In this document: positions 32,289 to 34,241 of the stretch, in pieces
How the letters are laid out: every line of letters begins with the position of its first letter
How positions within the stretch are numbered: the stretch's first letter is position 1
NCBI GenBank assembly: GCA_017428525.1
Contig: JAFRQQ010000032.1
Location: forward strand, 1-34,241
DNA length: 34,241 nucleotides
Source of the DNA: Clostridia bacterium
GTDB taxonomy: Bacteria; Bacillota; Clostridia; Oscillospirales; Acutalibacteraceae
Reading direction: 5' to 3'
The notes under the pieces: model-generated
The model's database searches: none
What the model was told of the DNA's origin: nothing
What the model saw: only the letters and a program-made list of their open reading frames with translations
Made by a program: the position numbers and the translations under genes

Positions 32289-32331
32289 CGCGGAAAGGGC
32301 AGGCAAATCGCCTGTCCTTTTCGCGTTTTTT
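32289..32331 (+). terminator. Intrinsic terminator after the Noc-like gene
   Basis: A 16-bp stem with two G-U pairs (32289-32304 with 32310-32325), a 5-base loop and six T residues. It separates the Noc-like gene from parA. Confidence 0.88.
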
Positions 32332-32341
32332 GATTTTTCTC

Positions 32342-32370
32342 TTCCAATTTGCGCAAAATTGTGCTATACT
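32342..32370 (+). promoter_or_regulatory. Promoter of parA-parB
   Basis: TTCCAA (32342-32347), a 17-base spacer and TATACT (32365-32370) with TGC before it (extended -10). The parA ATG is 31 bases downstream. Confidence 0.65.
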
Positions 32371-32401
32371 GAGGGAGAAATCCCGCACAGGAGGCGCCAA
32401 A

Positions 32402-33178
32402 ATGGGTAAAACCGTTGCGATCGTCAATCAAAAAGGCGGCGTCGGCAAAACGACAACCGCCGTCAACCTGACCGCCGCGCTCGGCGCAAAGGGCAAAAAA
32501 GTGCTGCTGGTCGATATCGACCCGCAGGGCAATTCCACCAGCGGCTTCGGGGTCAATAAACGCGACCTGCCGCACACGAGCTACGATGTGCTGCTCGGCG
32601 GCTGCGGGGCAGGGGAGGCCATCCTCGACACGGGCTGTGAAAACGTCCGGCTGCTGCCCTCGAGCATGAATCTGGCCGGCGCGGAGCTGGAGCTCATCGA
32701 GCTGCCGCATCGCGAATCTCGTCTGAAACAGGCGCTGGCACTGGTGAACGAGGACTACGACTATATCCTGCTGGATTGCCCGCCCTCTCTCGGTCTGGTC
32801 ACGCTGAACGCTCTTTGCGCGGCGGATACGCTGATGGTGCCGATTCAGTGCGAATTCTACGCGCTGGAGGGTCTGAGCCAGCTGATTTCCACCGTGCGCA
32901 CCGTCAAACGGATGTATAATCCGTATCTGGAGATCGAGGGCGTGCTGCTCACCATGTATGACGGGCGGCTGAATCTGACGCAGCAGGTCGTGGACGAGGT
33001 CAAGCGCTGCTTCCCGAAGAAAGTCTATGCGACCTTCATCCCGCGCAATGTGCGTTTGTCGGAGGCGCCGAGCTACGGCCTGCCGGTGATGTATTATGAT
33101 AAACATTCCAAGGGCAGCAAGGCGTATGAGAAGCTGGCGGACGAGTTTTTGAGCAAAAACGACGCGGAATCGCGTTGA
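32402..33178 (+). CDS. parA: Chromosome partitioning ATPase ParA (Soj)
   Basis: A 258-residue ATPase with AGGAGG upstream of the ATG at 32402; the longer open frame upstream lies over the promoter and terminator and is not coding. The deviant Walker A is KGGVGKTTT (Lys11, Lys16), followed by VLLVDIDPQGNSTSGFG (Walker A' region), DYILLDCPPSLGLVTLNAL (Walker B) and the TMYDGRLNLTQQVVDEVKRCF segment typical of Soj. ParA forms ATP dimers on DNA that are stimulated by ParB, and it moves the origin. It is followed by parB after 19 bases. Confidence 0.95.
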   Translation: MGKTVAIVNQKGGVGKTTTAVNLTAALGAKGKKVLLVDIDPQGNSTSGFGVNKRDLPHTSYDVLLGGCGAGEAILDTGCENVRLLPSSMNLAGAELELIELPHRESRLKQALALVNEDYDYILLDCPPSLGLVTLNALCAADTLMVPIQCEFYALEGLSQLISTVRTVKRMYNPYLEIEGVLLTMYDGRLNLTQQVVDEVKRCFPKKVYATFIPRNVRLSEAPSYGLPVMYYDKHSKGSKAYEKLADEFLSKNDAESR

Positions 33179-33197
33179 GCAGAGAGGGGAGAGCACC

Positions 33198-34067
33198 GTG
33201 GCAGTGAAAAAAACCGGTCTCGGGCGCGGCATCAACGCCCTGTTTTCGGATAATTCGATTGAGGATACCGGCGGCGCGCAGCCGGTAGAATTGCCAATTA
33301 TTGACATTGAGCCGAATAAAAATCAGGCCCGGCGGCAGTTTGACGAGGCCACGCTGGCGGAACTGTCGGATTCCATTGCGAAACACGGCGTCCTGCAGCC
33401 GCTGCTGGTGCGTCCGATGCTCGGCGGCGGCTATCAGCTGATCGCCGGCGAACGGCGCTGGCGCGCGAGCCGCATGGCAGGCCTTACGACCGTGCCGGTC
33501 ATCATTAAAAACCTGAGTGACGCGGACGCCGCTGTGATTTCTTTAATCGAAAATTTGCAGCGTGAGGACCTGGGGCCGATCGAAGAGGCCTGCGGCTACG
33601 AAACGCTGATCGAGGACTTCCACCTGACCCAGGCCGCCGCGGCAGAAGCGGTCGGCAAATCCCGCGCGGCGGTGGCAAACACCATGCGCCTGCTCAAGCT
33701 GCCGGAATCCGTGCGCGCGCTGGTGCAGAGCGGGCAGCTTTCCGCCGGTCACGCGCGGGCGCTGCTGGCGCTCGAAGGGGAAGGGGAGATTGAAGCGGCT
33801 GCGCAGACCGTGCTTGCGCGCCGGCTCTCGGTGCGGCAGACGGAGGCCTATGTCAAGCTGCTGCGCAAGCCGAAAAAGGAAGCGCCCAAAAAAGAAGGCC
33901 GCGCCGCCTTTTTTGACGAGGTGGAGCTTTCGCTCAACCAGGCGCTCGGCCGCAAAGCGCGGGTCGTCACCCGCCGCGGCAAGGAGGACGGCGTGCTGGA
34001 GCTGGCATTTTATGACAAAGACGATCTCGCCCGGATCGCGCAGGCGCTCGCCGCGCTGGAGGGCTGA
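33198..34067 (+). CDS. parB: Chromosome partitioning protein ParB (Spo0J)
   Basis: A 289-residue CTP-switch DNA-binding protein, starting at a GTG with a GAGGGGAGAG ribosome site. The N-terminus KKTGLGRGINALF is typical of Spo0J and interacts with ParA. Box I and II: NQARRQFDEATLAELSDSIAKHGVLQPLLVRP, GERRWRASRMAG, and ENLQREDLGPIEEA. The helix-turn-helix includes GKSRAAVANTMRLLKLPESVR, and a C-terminal dimerisation domain follows. It should load at the two parS sites of this window. Full length. Confidence 0.95.
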   Translation: MAVKKTGLGRGINALFSDNSIEDTGGAQPVELPIIDIEPNKNQARRQFDEATLAELSDSIAKHGVLQPLLVRPMLGGGYQLIAGERRWRASRMAGLTTVPVIIKNLSDADAAVISLIENLQREDLGPIEEACGYETLIEDFHLTQAAAAEAVGKSRAAVANTMRLLKLPESVRALVQSGQLSAGHARALLALEGEGEIEAAAQTVLARRLSVRQTEAYVKLLRKPKKEAPKKEGRAAFFDEVELSLNQALGRKARVVTRRGKEDGVLELAFYDKDDLARIAQALAALEG

Positions 34068-34128
34068 TTTTCCGAAAAAGAAAGAAGCGGAGACTTGCAG
34101 AACGGCAGCATTTCATAACCCAGTGTTG

Positions 34129-34238
34129 TCGAAAAGAGCGCCTTTCACGCACACTTGCAGATTTTTCGGCTTGAGATACGTCAAGTATCCCTGCGCCGAA
34201 GAAATCCGCAATTGCACGCAAATTGCATCTCTTTTCGA
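34129..34238. repeat. 110-bp imperfect inverted repeat downstream of parB
   Basis: Left arm 34129-34170 and right arm 34195-34238 pair over about 42 positions with scattered mismatches: both begin or end with TCGAAAAGAG and meet at TTCGGC/GCCGAA. The 24-base centre has its own small hairpins (CTTGA with TCAAG, or GATAC with GTATC). No convincing gene is present; a short minus-strand frame is only the hairpin read through. It resembles a MITE-like or intergenic structured repeat. Confidence 0.6.
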
Positions 34239-34241
34239 TGG

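Noticed and set aside
32186..32401. A 72-residue N-terminal extension of ParA
   Set aside because: The region holds the Noc-like gene's terminator and the parA promoter; ParA normally starts just before its Walker A motif, and AGGAGG precedes 32402.
33967..34221. A minus-strand 84-residue protein after parB
   Set aside because: It is the hairpin repeat read through and then antisense to parB; no ribosome site or recognisable domain.
34068..34241. Origin of replication next to parB
   Set aside because: No DnaA-box cluster, AT-rich unwinding region or dnaA gene is visible in the window; proximity is only suggested by parS and gene order.

Overview
The window looks like chromosomal DNA from a GC-rich member of the Clostridia, probably an Oscillospiraceae/Ruminococcaceae-type gut anaerobe. 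This is inferred from gene content and order (mreBCD-mrdA-minD, mnmE-mnmG-rsmG, a Noc/ParB-like gene, parA and parB), strong AGGAGG-type ribosome sites, sigma-A promoters with 17-base spacers, and BspA-like leucine-rich-repeat and small XRE proteins. No rRNA, tRNA, CRISPR array, transposase or phage gene is visible.

Layout. Positions 1-1692 (minus strand) hold a small accessory block: a partial small protein, a truncated XRE regulator, a Cys-rich hypothetical protein and a decayed secreted LRR protein. Positions 1693-2189 carry no gene but have three sigma-A promoters, a perfect palindrome and an intrinsic terminator, which suggests an attenuated leader or small RNA. Positions 2190-6946 encode a GT2 glycosyltransferase and three tandem TagF/TagB-like CDP-alditol phosphotransferases, a surface-polymer cluster. 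A secreted metallophosphoesterase follows (6999-8321). Positions 8471-12421 are a tightly overlapping operon: methyltransferase, compact GH127-like protein, GNAT, a GNAT fused in frame to an ArsC/Spx-like domain, and a P-loop kinase. A TIM-barrel gene (12481-13167) faces it on the minus strand across a shared terminator. Positions 13342-18843 form an operon of a flavin-reductase-like protein, topoisomerase III, an orphan OppA-like lipoprotein and a GH5-like protein that has lost its catalytic motif.

From 19047 to 26688 an FGGY sugar kinase and a small lipoprotein lead into the cell-elongation genes mreB, mreC, mreD, mrdA (PBP2) and a MinD-like ATPase. A short AT-rich islet (26695-27157), bounded by related inverted oligonucleotide repeats, separates these from the tRNA-modification and chromosome-segregation block mnmE, mnmG, rsmG, a Noc-like ParB, parA and parB. 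Two perfect 16-bp parS sites lie in this block, one inside mnmG and one just upstream of parA. This suggests that the origin of replication is near, although no dnaA or DnaA-box cluster is in the window. The window ends in a 110-bp imperfect inverted repeat downstream of parB.

Together the right half links wall synthesis, cell shape and chromosome segregation. The left half is accessory surface-polymer and small-molecule functions. I did not find a complete, clearly new multi-gene system. The best candidates for new biology are the leader RNA at 2050-2141, the compact GH127-like operon, the GNAT-ArsC/Spx fusion, the GH5-like pseudoenzyme and the parS-bearing mnmG.
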